This document shows, one piece after another, positions 34,615 through 50,993 of a stretch of DNA of 64,000 nt (the first letter of the stretch is position 1; each line of letters opens with the position of its first letter). The position numbers and the translations under genes were made by a program. This stretch comes from Zopfochytrium polystomum (taxonomy: Eukaryota; Chytridiomycota; Chytridiomycetes; Chytridiales; Chytridiaceae), in assembly GCA_025765615.1 (NCBI GenBank), contig JAIVFJ010000017.1:124001-188000 (forward strand), in the 5' to 3' direction. The notes under the pieces are model-generated. The model ran no database searches and was not told the DNA's origin. It saw only the letters and a list, made by a program, of their open reading frames with translations.

Positions 34615-36154
34615 TGTCTGATTGGAGCCAAACAAAACAATCGAAAACAGACAGACGATTAGGTGGCGATCCAGCATCATAGGCCTAACCCAGGAATGTC
34701 GGCTCTTGAGCTATCGGCTGGAGCTCCAGTTTGCCTTTCCGAATCCTGCCAAAAAGGAGGCAGAACATCCCGACATGGCCCTGAGACGCGATGACTGGGT
34801 CGACTGTGAGACTGTGCTCTCTGTTGGGAAGAGCTGACTGGTTAGCAGCAAAAGGCACAAGAAAGATCCCAAACCAATTGTGACTGTCAGTTATTGTTCT
34901 CATGATGCCCATGGAAGAGTGAGCCACTGTGAGGACGACAGGCTGTTGAGCCTGCGACCTCAAATAAAAAGAGTGTACCCTGTTTTTTTAACTGATAACT
35001 TGTGAGGATTATCAATTTGACTTGACCAAACAACGTTTCACAAAAGTGATGTAACACGGATGGACCTCATTTCTTATTATTTTCATGGGTTATTATTGTC
35101 CCTGCAAGCCGAACCACTGAGATTTGGACTGTCTCTTAGCCGGGGCCATGTATATTATTCATGTTATTATTACGCACTAAGTTGCAGGCTAAATGGTTCA
35201 GGCCGCTCTGCACTACTGGCCAGAGGCCCTCTAGCTCAGTGGTGTAGAGTGCTCCCTTCAATGGGAAAGGTGCTAAGTTGAGACATGCTGGCAGTCACTA
35301 ACTGAATGATGCAGAAATGCAAGTTTCTGCACAATGACCAAGCCCTGCCCTCCTCACTTTTGGAAATGGATTAGGATTATGTGCTTCAGTGGGTAGAAGT
35401 ACAGAGTCCAGGTGTACACAGAGCTAACACAGAGCTGCTACGTGAGCTACCATGATGAAATGCCTCATGAAAGGGTATGAGATCATAGGGTTTTTTCTCC
35501 TTTCTTTATTGAATGATTTTTACTAATTTTTTCAATTAAGTAGTTTATCCTGTTTTTCCTGTTTTTACTTTTTTATCGTTTATTTATTTGTTTGTTTGTT
35601 GTCTCTGTGTGTGTCTCTCTCATCATTGACATAAGAAAAGTGTGAGAAGGGTGGCACAATCACAAGAGAAAGAGCAAGATGCCTCTGTCCAAGACACAGA
35701 GAAACCCCAATGGCAAAGTCCAAAGGACTGAATCACTCAGTAAGGAATGAGACTCAGGGTAACAAAAGGGCACCTAAGGCAGCACCAACCAATCTGCGCG
35801 CCAGCTCCTTCCCAAGGCACAAGGGGAAGACAGGAGAGTGGAGAGGAAAGTGGCCAGGTCCTAACCTGTTGGAGCCACCAACTTGGAGCACTAGCTCCTC
35901 GCCAAAGACAAGCCCTAAGGGGTTGGACACAAAGGGCAACACAAGGAACTGTTAGTGTGCAGAGGCGCCTGTTGGATCAAACCAGAACTCTTTCCATTTA
36001 ACAGAACCAGACACATCTTGTCTCACTATAATAGCAGCAGGTGACGTAGGTGTGACAACAAGTGTCAGTCAGTGGCTTATGCAGACAACCAATAAGAATA
36101 AAATAATAACAAATACAGCGGAGTCCAAGCTGAATGTGTGTATAATGCGCTTTC
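34615..36154. other. Sparse AT-rich spacer
   Basis: No recognisable genes. It holds a tRNA-like SINE relic near 35225-35300, then T-rich and GT-rich low-complexity DNA. Confidence 0.5.
35225..35300 (+). mobile_element. tRNA-derived SINE-like relic
   Basis: TAGCTCAGTGGT at 35232-35243 matches the RNA polymerase III A-box consensus. A loop-like CCCTTCAATGGG follows, and a weak B-box-like GTTGAGAC lies at 35277-35284, the right distance away. The acceptor stem does not pair, so this is not an intact tRNA. Confidence 0.3.
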
Positions 36155-36567
36155 AGACAGGCAGGTAATCCTCACAATTATAGGTGAAAAAGTCGGTATA
36201 CACTCTTTTATTTGAGGTCACAGGCTTGACGGCCTGTTTCCTCACACGACGAGGTGCGGCGGACGGTCGTCCATGCGAAAGACGAGAAGGACCGTGGTTG
36301 AATTGGCGATTAGTGTTATTCATGTTTGGACTGTTTGATATTGCTGGAGATGGGGGAATAGGTGGCGCGTGGCCACTGTAGGACACTGGACTGAAGGCGC
36401 ATTCCTTCCAGTTTGCTCTGGATGCAAATGTGAAATGTTTTCGAAAGATCGAACCTCAGACAAAGGTGTCCTAGAGCTCAGCCATGTTTGTAAGCTTCGA
36501 TGAGACAACGGCTTCGCTTCATTACCTGAGTGTTTGCGGATTGCGATGATTCCATGGTGAACTCCAT
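36155..36567 (-). CDS. Small disordered protein, unrecognised
   Basis: Not recognised. A candidate first exon 36567-36526 encodes MEFTMESSQSANTQ before donor GTAATG. A second exon beginning near 36453 (VRSFENISHLHPEQTGRNAP) passes, with one frame correction near 36385, into YSGHAPPIPPSPAISNSPN, SHGRPSAAPRRVRKQAVK and a C-terminus VYTDFFTYNCEDYLPV. Composition is that of a disordered, basic protein with a short aromatic end that may be a binding peptide. Confidence 0.35.
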
Positions 36568-37299
36568 CGACGACAGGTTGCGGCCTTCTGCCAAAAATCT
36601 TTTTTCCTCATACAGTGACGGTCAAGTCAGATGCAGGAACACAATCAATCAACAAGCGAAGGGCACGAAAAGAAAAAATTTGAATCACTGGTGCTGTGCC
36701 CATCCAACTGGTGGGAACGAGTGATACAAGCTTCGAAAGTGGGTCTCGAGCGTTTCTATTTGTATGTCTGAAAGCTTGCGCCAATTAAGCTCTCATTTAA
36801 CTTGACCACCCGGCTTTTCCACAATAAGCTTCAACCACGCTGTGCGTTTGCAGAACTCGCGTTTGCAGAACCACCCATCCGCAAGATGCTTCTGATGCAA
36901 AAAGGTGGCGTCCAATCCCAGCCATAGTCGCAATAATCCGCAAACCTCCAAATGCGCCTCATATCTAAATCTTTCTTCTTCCGCTGTGGTGTTCTCGACA
37001 GAAGCGCCAAATCCACGATGCTCACTCGTTGCTCCCCCGTTTACTTAAAACACCGCTGATGGCGACGCAACCAAAGATTCTCTTAATGGCATCGCCGGTG
37101 TGCCGCTCAAAGCCAGGCCAAGGTCGGAACCCCCTCTCGCCATCTTGATATATGGGGTTGAGTTGACGGTTGGTAGCGCGACTACGAACGCTGCCAGTTT
37201 TCGGAGAGCAGGCCGGGGAGGGAAGACCGGGGGCTTTTGGGGGCGGGCTCGTCTCGTCTTCCAGACGAGTTGTCTCGAACGAAATCGCAATAAAAAAAC
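36568..37299. other. Spacer
   Basis: No conserved coding segment seen. Confidence 0.4.
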
Positions 37300-38818
37300 A
37301 TGGACTCTGACAGGCACGGCGTGGTGCGAGACGGACGAGAGGTGCACGACGGGCGCGGTTGGGCCTCGCCGCAGCGGCGCGGAAACGCCATCGCGCGGCT
37401 CCGTCCTGCGATCGCGGTGGACTGCCGCCGAGCGAACGGGGCCGCGCCAGCAGATCAACAGCCGGGAATATCGCGGGAAGCCCTGGCGTCCTCCGATGAC
37501 GTGAGAAGTAGCGAGTCCAATGTCCGACCGTTGTTCTTCCACGACTCTGCTGGATACGGGGACCACAGAGGTAAGCGGAGCTCTTTCTCAAGTCCCCACA
37601 GCCGATTCATCTTGTCCTTCGTTTTGTCGCTTCTCGGCGCAACGAATCTACTTTCTCATCGACCTGGCAGGGCCAGGCTTTCCCGACGCATCAATCGTGG
37701 AACGACCACTCGACTCAAGCTGGCGTCGTCATGCTCCAGAGGTAGTCTATAGCTCGTCCATCATAGAAAACGCGACAATCACGTCGTACTCTTCGCCACC
37801 ATGCACGATCAGAGAATGCACTCAATCCGTCCCGATTTCCTTGAACGCCCCATTACGCTACTCAGGCTCGGATAGAGTCATCCGACGGCCTGGCGAACTC
37901 GAGCTCGTCAGTAACGGCGGCAGCAGTATGGACCGCGAGCTCAAACCTAACGCTCCAATATACAGCAATGACGGTGTAGCGATATCCCGACCGCCCCCGC
38001 CGCCGTGCAGGCAGAGTTGCGACCGAGAGGCTGTCTGGGAGAGCGGTCTTGTTCCGCCTCAAGAAAAGCGTTGCGATTCAGCCCTGCCTATATGTGGACC
38101 GACCGAGCAGATCCGGTCCGCCGATAGGACTGTATCCATGCCGAATATCAACAGAGGCGAGCGAGACAGAAACCGGCACCTCGCCTCAACACAATCCCAG
38201 TCGCCCGCCAGCGGACACCGCAAGCTCCCGACTAGGAGCACCTCGCCGAACAAAGAGGCCCCATCGAGGCCGTCCGCACCGTGGCACTTCACTGGGGGAC
38301 GGCGGCACCCGCGACCAAATAGAGACGGCCGGATCGCGGCACCAAGCGGCGGTGGCAGCCGCGCGCGACGAGGCATCGCACGCGGACGGTCCCTCGGCAT
38401 GTGCTGCTGCTGGCGATTTGGTCGCGACGGGCGTGCGCGAGCCGCAGATCCCCGTCGCGGGAACGGCCGGGACTGGGGCAGCCAGGGTGGGGCGGGGTGG
38501 CTGGCAGAAGCGGGCGATTCGGAGCTACGCAGCAAGCGTGCGAGCGCGCGTGCGATTCCACAGGGCCAAGAGGCAGCTGCTGCGGGAGATTGCTGAGCTT
38601 CGTAAGGAGAGCCAGGAGCTGCGACGATCGTTGAGCGAGTTGGAGGTGGAGCGAAAGCAGCGCGGGTGAGTTGTGACCTTCTTTCTCTCTCTGCTCGGAT
38701 CCCCAGTGAGTGTCGAACTCGGGAGTGGGGGGACAGGGGGCATCGTCGCGGAGGGGCAGGTGTGTCATAGCTTTCTAAAGTAGTTCACAATCCGAACAGG
38801 CTGCAAGTGATTGCATGA
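37300..38818 (+). CDS. bZIP-like coiled-coil protein, paralogue 1
   Basis: Not assigned to a family. A long disordered N-part (ATG candidate at 37300; donor GTAAGC after GYGDHR at 37570; open frame from 37520) ends, after a frame change near 38350-38500, in a basic/leucine-zipper-like segment: RARVRFHRAKRQLLREIAEL then RKESQELRRSLSELEVER. A donor GTGAGT follows at 38666. A final short exon at 38800 adds LQVIA and a stop. The basic part has no clear Asn of the bZIP signature, so DNA binding is uncertain. It shares the coiled coil and intron position with the gene at 40-41.6 kb, so the two are tandem duplicates. Confidence 0.45.
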
Positions 38819-39900
38819 GGGAGGTCTCACTACTGGGGTCGTTGCGAGCAGAAAGGCGAAAGCGGGCTGGGCGAAACAAAAAATAGAGTCCATTTACCTT
38901 CCCTCGCCAACGATTTGTTCACAGCACACCAAGCTTACGCCCGTTGAGAGCCCAGTGCCGACAGGCCGGAAGGGGCGAGTTCACGGGGCGGGGTGTCACC
39001 GCGTTCGGCAGCTGTCGTGCGCCAACGGCCCCCGCACCAAGAATTGTTGCGTTCCTTCACGTTATTTCTTTTCTTCTTTTGTTGTGTTGTTACTTTTGAC
39101 GCGAACCGCGGAGAGCTCGGATGTCACGCGGGTCCGCACGAGGCATTCGAAAAGTGATAGTGCAGACTTCGTTCCGTGTTCCTTTCGCTATCTTTTCGAC
39201 AATCTCGAGGCTCCATTTCTTTTCTTCTCTTATTTTTTTTTTCCCGCTTGGTTGAGAAACGCGTGGAACGAACGCGAGACGGCAGACTTTGACAGTTCCG
39301 AAACGCAATCTGCAGTTTATTGTTGCAGGGTCGAAGAATGGGAAAACAGCTGTACGGAAGAAGCGCAAACGCGCTCTCTCCGGGCCTGCGCGCTGGTGGC
39401 GCGTTTAGCCAACTCGGGTCCGCTTCTGAACAAGTGCCCGAAACATGTGACCGAACCGCACACAAGAAGCGACGTAAGAAACGGTGCATCCTTTTTGAAG
39501 GCGTGCTGCAGAAAGCCCAGCTTCACGAGTATCCTTTTGCTCGGAATTCTTCAGTTTTCGAGAGTCGCTGCTCCGTCGCATCTGTCGGCTTGCATACCTA
39601 CACCCTATAAAGCTCGCGGACTCCGAACGGTTTGCCGTTTGGCTTTGGAACCTTTGGAATGGGTTCATGCTCAAAAACCAAAGAACTTAATTCAGTCTCT
39701 CGCCGCCAGTGCGAAATATTCTTGAAAAAAAAATGTAGGCAAGAGCGCCTCATGTGCGCCTCGTTCATTTCACATTCAGCAGTCTCGTGAGGGTAAGATC
39801 CCGAGCCGCCTAAACACGTCCGCTGCAGGCCGCCCCCACCTCGGTTGAAACCAACCACATCACGAGTGATGGGTTACAGTGTCTTGGCGACCAGCGCGCT
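38819..39900. other. Spacer between the paralogous coiled-coil genes
   Basis: No conserved coding segment is recognised; open frames here are of chance length and composition. Confidence 0.4.
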
Positions 39901-39958
39901 GTCGATCCTGCGAGTCCAACTCGGATTAAGCTGACGTTAGGAGAACCCGTGTTTGGGA

Positions 39959-41606
39959 TGACTCCTTCTGTCGAAACCACGACAGACTGCTGGGGGAGCC
40001 CGACGCCCTGGTACGTCTACATGAAGAAATGAAGAGGGTACCGCTTTGGTGGGTGAAGAGCTGCCCTAAACCAAAGTCCCACGTGCCCAATATGGACGCT
40101 GTCCCAAAAAGACATGACCAAAGGGGCGATTTGCTGTCCGTTACGCCCACCGATCGTGGAGGATAGCGTCGAGCTGGGGGACGTGATCGTGGTAGTCGCG
40201 TGTCAAGCGGGCACACTGTCTCCTGATGCCTTAGAGTCCTCGGATTGCAGCTCCAACACGGATGTCGTTGAGGCAACAGGTACGGCCGCTGAGCGATCGC
40301 TCACTCCGCCATCACACTCATCGCGTGTTCACACCTCCGCATGGAGGCACGACCCGAATGCTGCCACAAGAACTTCTCCTCGCAGGGGAAGCGCGGAACC
40401 GTTGCTCTGACTGCACTGGAGCGTCTACGGTCGACGATCTGGGTCTAACCCACGGAACGCTGAACAAAAATACGGCTTCGATGAACACCAGCACAACGAG
40501 AGCGACCTCTCCCTTTGGCAGTGCGATTGCGAATGACAACGACAATCTTCCGACGAGCTACGAGTTAGGTCCACGCGAAATCGTCCCCGAATCCGCATCG
40601 AGCCTCGTGCAGTCATCGTGGCCGAGACGAGACTCCCAAAGCGGTGATAGCTCGACCCGAGCTTCTCATTGGCTCTGGCTGAACGGAGATCCGTCGTCTG
40701 GGTTCCTCGGGGTGGCCGTCTCCGAGCCCACCTGTTCAGCGCGAGGGATTCATTCCCGCGTCGGCGACTGTCAAGATACGCCAACCAAGTCCGGGCACAT
40801 CTTCTCCACGCCCGATTGCTCAATCAGTCCAGCAGTCCAGCGATCCAGCGAGTCAAGAGCTGCAGCTGTTGATGGAGCAGTTCAGCAAGCACGCCATCAC
40901 ATCGACGGATGGTAAGCCTCCACCATTGGACTTTGCGCTCCTTGGAATACCTCGCGGAACAAAGCGGTCGAGACGGAGAGCCAGCGGGCACCGTGGCACA
41001 GCAAAACAGGCTGTGTGCGAGATGGAGGCGGCTTTCTCGTCTCGCTCCGAACGGGACTTGGTTGCAGCGACGTCGAATCGTGTCGTGCCCGTGCTTCAAG
41101 GACGGAGTGATTACGACGCCTTGGGCGTCCCGTACGACGAAACGAGCCAGTTGTGCGCTGTCGGCCGTTCTCTCGCATTGTCAGAACCGAGCGTGGATCC
41201 GTCGCCATCCATCGCTTCCCATTTACGCGCTAGAGATGGAGCGGAATCTGTCGAGCAGCCGCCGCTTCCGCCGATAGACCGAGCGATGGCGGGAAGCTCA
41301 GCCCGTGCACACGTGTCCGTCAAGAACTGGGCCGCGAGCGCTCAGGCGCGCGTGAGGTACTTCAACGAGAGACGGAAGCTCGTCCAAGAGGCAGCCGAAC
41401 TTCGCCTCGAGAATCTGGAGCTGAGGCGGCGACTGGATCAGGCAGAGGCCGAGAGTAAAAGCCGGGGCGGTGAGTCTGTCAAAGTTCCATCTCGCGATCG
41501 CCTCCAGTTTGGCTTAGGGGGCGTCAGCAGGGTCTGCGAGATCTCGACTGACAGCACCCGTTCGCGCAGGCTGAAACATCAAGACCGCATCTTACACAGC
41601 TATTGA
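39959..41606 (+). CDS. bZIP-like coiled-coil protein, paralogue 2
   Basis: Second copy of the pair. The disordered N-part spans several frames (40114-40410 and 40262-40915); the true start is not resolved. The C-part from 40869 is open and ends in SAQARVRYFNERRKLVQEAA then ELRLENLELRRRLDQAEAES, a basic stretch followed by four to five leucine heptads. A donor GTGAGT at 41469 corresponds to the one at 38666 in paralogue 1, and an acceptor before 41570 is followed by CTGAAACATC, matching CTGCAAGTGA in the other copy. Read without splicing it ends at 41606. A nuclear dimerising factor is a guess. Confidence 0.45.
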
Positions 41607-41963
41607 TCTGGTAGCCTGGGACTTCTCAGTCGGGACAGCCGCACGAACGTGCTTAACGGGGTGGAGTGAAGCGATTGGGATGCAGGAGCGAACACAACAA
41701 TAAAAAGTGCTACGGCCGGAACGTACCAGCTGTGAATGGTGAAGCGGGGTCGCCGACAGAGCAGAAAGCGCGCCTCTGAATTTTCGGATCGGAAGACGCT
41801 GTCAAACTCCTTGGCAGCATTACTTGTATATTGGTTCTATTTCCCAGATTGACAAATACTCCGCGGGCGGCACCGACTGCGGGCGCTACTGTCCGGCTCG
41901 CGCGTCATACGCGAATTTCGTGTGCTAAGTTTGTCAGGTTAGACCATGGTACGGGCGCAACAT

Positions 41964-42292
41964 GATGATGGAAAATGCAGAGCAAGAGCAGCCGGATCAT
42001 GCTATGATTCGTCTGCATGCTGCGCTTAACGTTCTTCATCGACCTGCCCTTTCATATCAAGCCGAGGATATCCTGAACTTTGCCAAGAGAAGGTGTGTCC
42101 TTGCCTGCTGAATTGGTGCTATCCTCATCGAGTATTCCACCCTCGGCACGGGCAGTGGCGCCTTCGTCAGCGCCGTCGTCCTCCATTCACGCTAGCAACC
42201 CTGTCCTTGAACTCTTCAAGCACCAAGCCTTTCTCACTCCCACGAGCCTCGTCGACCCCACCGCCACCAGAAGCTTCTCAACGGTGCTTTGA
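41964..42292 (+). CDS. Possible small gene, unrecognised
   Basis: The ATG at 41964 opens MMMENAEQEQPDHAMIRLHA and LNVLHRPALSYQAEDILNFA, ending at a GTGTGT donor-like site near 42091. A downstream open frame (NPVLELFKHQAFLTPTSLVD) may be a second exon. It overlaps the tail of the membrane-protein gene on the other strand. Weak evidence. Confidence 0.25.
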
Positions 42293-42333
42293 GCGCCTTT
42301 GGCACTCTTCCCTCCGACCCCGGCTGTCGTCTA

Positions 42334-43034
42334 GAAGGATTCAATTGTCGGGGTGTTGACGCGAACGATAAAAAACTGCTGCCCAACCAACGTCGGCACG
42401 ACCACCAAGGCGGTGAACAGCCGCAGCGCCTCTCTAATGGCAACTTGCGCTAAATAAAAGCTGCCCGCGACAAACCAGTAGGATGGACAGTTTGAGGCAC
42501 TCTCGTCAACCGAGTAGATGGCGGCTTCAGCCCATCTTCCAAGCCTGGACGGTGCGCGCGGAGGAATGGCAACGACGAGAAAAACTGCCTGCACTTTCGG
42601 GAATGACTCGCTTGAGCCTCCTCAACCACTTTTGCCTCCAGCACACACAACAGTTTTCTTTTGTTCTCTCCGGCATACCAGGCACCCGCATCAGCACCGT
42701 CACAACCAGCACCGTCCTTCGCTCGTTCTCGAACGCCACAACCAACGGCGCGATCGTGGCCGTCTGAACGAGGGAGACGCCAGCCGCCAGCAGAAAGCGC
42801 TGCGGCATGCGGCCATCCTCGGACCTGACGATCAAAAACATGATGTGGCCGCACACCAAAAGCTCGAGGATATACAAGAGCGCATAGAGCGAGACCGAGT
42901 CCGGGAGCGCGGAGGCCACCGTTACGGTCCTGCAGGGCCGACTCGAGGGCACGCACGCAGTCCAGCAGTTCGTGGTGGAGGGCCGTGGTTTTTCGAGACA
43001 GCGCGAGGAAGCTGGTCACGCTGTCGAGCGCCAT
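42334..43034 (-). CDS. Small multi-pass membrane protein, unrecognised
   Basis: Start 43034 (MALDSVTSFLALSRKTTALH). After a frame change near 42920 it continues through hydrophobic segments (VSLYALLYILELLVCGHIMF; FLLAAGVSLVQTATIAPLVV; RTVLVVTVLMRVPGM), then after a likely intron YWFVAGSFYLAQVAIREALR and LFTALVVVPTLVGQQFFIVR to a stop near 42334. About five membrane helices. No family recognised. It lies on the same strand 170 bases downstream of the monocarboxylate-transporter-like gene. Confidence 0.4.
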
Positions 43035-43202
43035 TTCGCGATCGCAGTGATTGTACTGTACCGAAAAAGCACAATAACAAATCCCTCACAGCAGCCTCGC
43101 TCGATGCTCTCGCATTGCGTACATCACAACTTAAGGCCGGTTCCTCAGGGTTGTATTTTGTTTCGCTTCCCTTTCCCCTTATTGTTGTCACAAGCGGCCA
43201 GC

Positions 43203-45357
43203 TCAAATTCTCTTAAACAAATTGCGATCTTGGATCACCCGTACAGCAAGCATAAACCCAGCCGACATGAGAGAAAGCGCGCCAGCGTAGAAGATTGCGG
43301 GTCTGTACGCCCCGATTCCTGCGTTTGGACCGCCGAATGCTTGGAGGAGGTAGCCGGCAATTGGGGAGCCGAGGAAGTAACCCGGGAGCCAAAACGCAAC
43401 AACTTTCGTTGAAGAATACTAAAGAGAAGAATGAGAAAATGGGGCCGCGTTGTTGGTTATTGAGTCGCTTCGGTTGCCAACAGAAACCATGCACACTCAC
43501 TCAAGCTGAAGACTTGACTGAGGTCACGGCTTCCAAAGATGTTGGCCACAGTGCCTGGAAACAAGCTGAACATGCCTCCTTTACAGTCAATCATGTGTAA
43601 GTAATTGAGCAATGAGAAACACTATTGAAGGGCAACAGCTGTACCGGAGCAAAGGCCGTTCACGACGCCGAAAATAATTCTTTGTGGAGGGGAAGTTGAA
43701 AAGTGACATAGTCTTCATTTATGTTCACGGCAATGGAAACAATTCACTTACAGCGGGGCCACAGTTGTGGCAAACGGCCAAATCACAAGCGTAGAAACTC
43801 CGACGAGGAGAAGGCAGCCGACGATACTGTTGAGGCTCCCGAGCATTGAGTCCGCAAAGACACCAAAGCTCAAGCGGCCCAGCGCGCTTGACAAATTGTA
43901 GCCTTATCCCCACGCCCGCCGGGTCAGCGGAGAGAAACCAGATGTCTTCAAATCTACTTTACTCCTACCAGCGAGAATCATAGACGACATGGATGCGGTG
44001 AGGCCGATGCTGTTGGCGTACAGAGGAAGGAAGAACGGAGGGACATACAGCGGAAACAGGGCGATGGAGCTGCCGACGAGAAGAAGCGTGAAGCGCGCGT
44101 CCTTAAAGGTCGGCCTGGTAATACCAAACGGGCGCAATCAGACCGAAATGAGCCCCAGCAGAACTTCCCGTCCTTTCTAGATGCTCACCAGTTCACCAAC
44201 TTCTTTCCTGAAAGCAGCGGCTCCCTTTTTGCCCTCGACTTCAGGATGAGCGAAGCCGGAAGGTTCACTGCAAGCATGATGCATGCAAGAACGCGGAACG
44301 TCCACGCAAGGCTCATTGTCCTGAGGAGCTGGGTTGTCAAGACGCTGTAGAATGTGCCGCCAATGCCGATGCCCGAAAACACAACCCCAGTGCTGTGTTT
44401 TCGAAACGTTAGTATTGAACGTATTTTAGGGCCCTTCTTTTGCATCTAAATTAGCTTACGCAATGTTTCTTCGATGGAGAAAGTACGCTGAAGGGAGTGT
44501 CACGGCGGCGAAGTAGCAAAGCGCTTTACCCGAGACCGAACAGAATACCTATTCGTTCTCTTTAACGGAGCGAGTGAAGAACGAATCACACTTCCACTTA
44601 CCCTCCGTGATGATCAATCCAACCACATTGTCAGTGAAAAAGCTCGCAAGCACGAGCGCGGAGACAAGGATTCCAGTTCCAACGAGTGCAACTCTCCGCT
44701 GGACCCAAAAGATTCACCGATCAGCCTTTCAGAAACAGAGGAAACCAATTGCCGCATCAAAAACGTACCGCGCCGAAGGCGGCCACGAAGCGCACAGCCG
44801 GCACTGCGACCACAGCCTCGATGCTCGCCTGCACCGAGCCGATCCAAGACAGCGTAGATGCCGGCGCGATACCATCGGATACGAGGCGCCCCTGAAAAAC
44901 ACCCCCTTGATTCCGATGAACGAGCACACAATCAGTATGGCAGGTAAAGGGCGCTCGACGTGGGTCAAACTCTCACAGGCGTAGACGCCGCCAAGGGTTG
45001 TGAAAATCGCAAAGCAGGCTGCAACCATGGTCCAGGCCTCCCGCCCGCCGTCCGGGTAAGATTCAAAGGCTGATTTTTTATTTTTAATTTTTTTCGGGGG
45101 TTAGCTACACTTTGCAGGCTTGGCCGAGCAACCAGTCCTCGAGACAGAACGGCCAGACCTTCTTTCCCCGCGCGCGGGTGCTCCGAGTCTCGGTCTTGGT
45201 TGCTGCTCACGACGTGGTCTTCCACGACATCCATCTGCTCAAGCGCAGTCGAGGGCGCTGCCGCCTCCCTTGGTGGTGCCCGCGGCATGGGAGTGAGCGG
45301 GCCGCTGCCGCGATTGCTGGTTGTGACAGCGACGCTGGTCGACTGGTCTGATGACAT
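43203..45357 (-). CDS. Monocarboxylate-transporter-like MFS protein
   Basis: MFS protein of the MCT/MCH type. The start at 45357 gives a soluble N-tail (MSSDQSTSVAVTTSNRGSG), then after an intron ending before 45070 comes TFESYPDGGREAWTMVAACF, the family's opening motif before helix 1. Further exons give HSTGVVFSGIGIGGTFYSVL, LAWTFRVLACIMLAVNLPAS, ITRPTFKDARFTLLLVGSSI, LYANSIGLTASMSSMILAG, SALGRLSFGVFADSMLGSLN, IIFGVVNGLCSGT and a last exon with VVAFWLPGYFLGSPIAGYLL and AIFYAGALSLMSAGFMLAVR, ending LFKRI. Many short exons, not all junctions resolved. Fungal relatives often carry carboxylates, amino acids or riboflavin; the substrate here is open. Confidence 0.7.
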
Positions 45358-45857
45358 TGGCCGAGGGCGATATGCAAGGTAAGAAGCGAACTTGAGGATT
45401 GACAAGTACAGTGGGTTGTTGGCTGGATTGATGAATCGATGCGGTGGGCGTCGGAGAGTGATTTGGACTTCCGTCTCCGTCGATCCGAGATCCGGGGGCC
45501 ATAGGATTTGATAAACGGGTTGTGTCTGTCTGCTTGTCTGCCTCGTCAGGTCGGTCGCTTTTTTCTGGGGCTTGAAGCCAAGCAAACCAAGTCCGGGATG
45601 AAGGGCCAGAGACTGACTGGCCTTATTCCTCTTTTGCCCAGTCCCCCGTGACTTGATTGTGACTTATGAAATCAAGTCGGTTCCTCAACCTTTTTGGGGA
45701 TATTGCTGCAACACCAAGATTGATTGACCACCCTCATGCCGTTTCATATCGTCTTTCAACTGGAAGTTTGCCAGTCTCTGCCTGAAGCTATTTGCCAGAT
45801 GTTCACAACTGGCTCCCGCCAGCCCAGCCAATTCGGTTTCGTATCCCCGTTTCGTAT
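45358..45857. other. Spacer, MCT-like gene promoter side
   Basis: No conserved coding segment recognised. Confidence 0.4.
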
Positions 45858-46391
45858 CCAGTTTCTCTCTCAAAAGACCAAACAAATACCATCGAAACTG
45901 GTCGCACGTCGGCGTTCCTGCTCGAGGAGCGCGGCATCGACCCAAACGCATGCGCACGCATCAACGGCACAGGACCGCTCGACGTCGTCGCAAAGGAATG
46001 TTCTTCTTGCCTCCTTCCACAGGCGATCCGCACTCAGCCGCTGGCCCCGCTAACGTCTCCGCCCGTGGCCCCGCCACCCCTTCGGACACTCTCGACATCG
46101 CTCGCCTGTTCCTCGCGAACGGCGCAGATCCGACCGAGACCAGCCTGCTGTACCACGCTGCCGTCAGCTGGTTGGCGGATGCGCCGTCGCTGTGACCGCC
46201 GACGACGACGACTGGGAGACCGCGTCCCTGTTTCTGCATCCATCCGTCCGCGGGCCTATCTTCCACTAGGCCGCCGAGTGTGGGAGCGCTCGGTTCGTTG
46301 ACTTTCTGGTCAACGCTTGCGGGATGCCCGCAGACGCCCGAGACGCGGACGGTGCGACGCCGCGTGGTGTGCGGAAGTTGTGGAGCTTTTG
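45858..46391 (+). pseudogene. Ankyrin-repeat gene, degraded or partial
   Basis: Ankyrin-like pieces in one order but in different frames: AFLLEERGIDPNACARING followed by TGPLDVVA; SDTLDIARLFLANGADPTET followed by SLLYHAAVSW; then ECGSARFVDFLVNACG and DARDADGATPRGVRKLWSF with a stop near 46391. No full start or consistent splice pattern was found, so it is either a relic or a small gene with sequence errors. Confidence 0.4.
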
Positions 46392-46620
46392 ACTGCGCTT
46401 GGCGCAAAAGGAAAGAGTGCAGCGAGATAACATGAATGCAAAATACCAGTGAAAAGTTAAACATTTCGTTCCAATTTAGCTCCTTGGGAACTTAAAACAG
46501 CTTCCTCTGATTGGTCTTTCCACTTCCGCCTTTCCTGCTGCCAAAGACGAAAGCCTTGTCACGCTCATCGGGAACAAGCCGGACAGGAGTTCGAAAAAGA
46601 CTTGTCAGCGGGACACAAGC

Positions 46621-50993
<4,373 letters not shown>

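Noticed and set aside
35225..35300. A functional tRNA gene
   Set aside because: Acceptor and T stems do not pair and the B box is poor.
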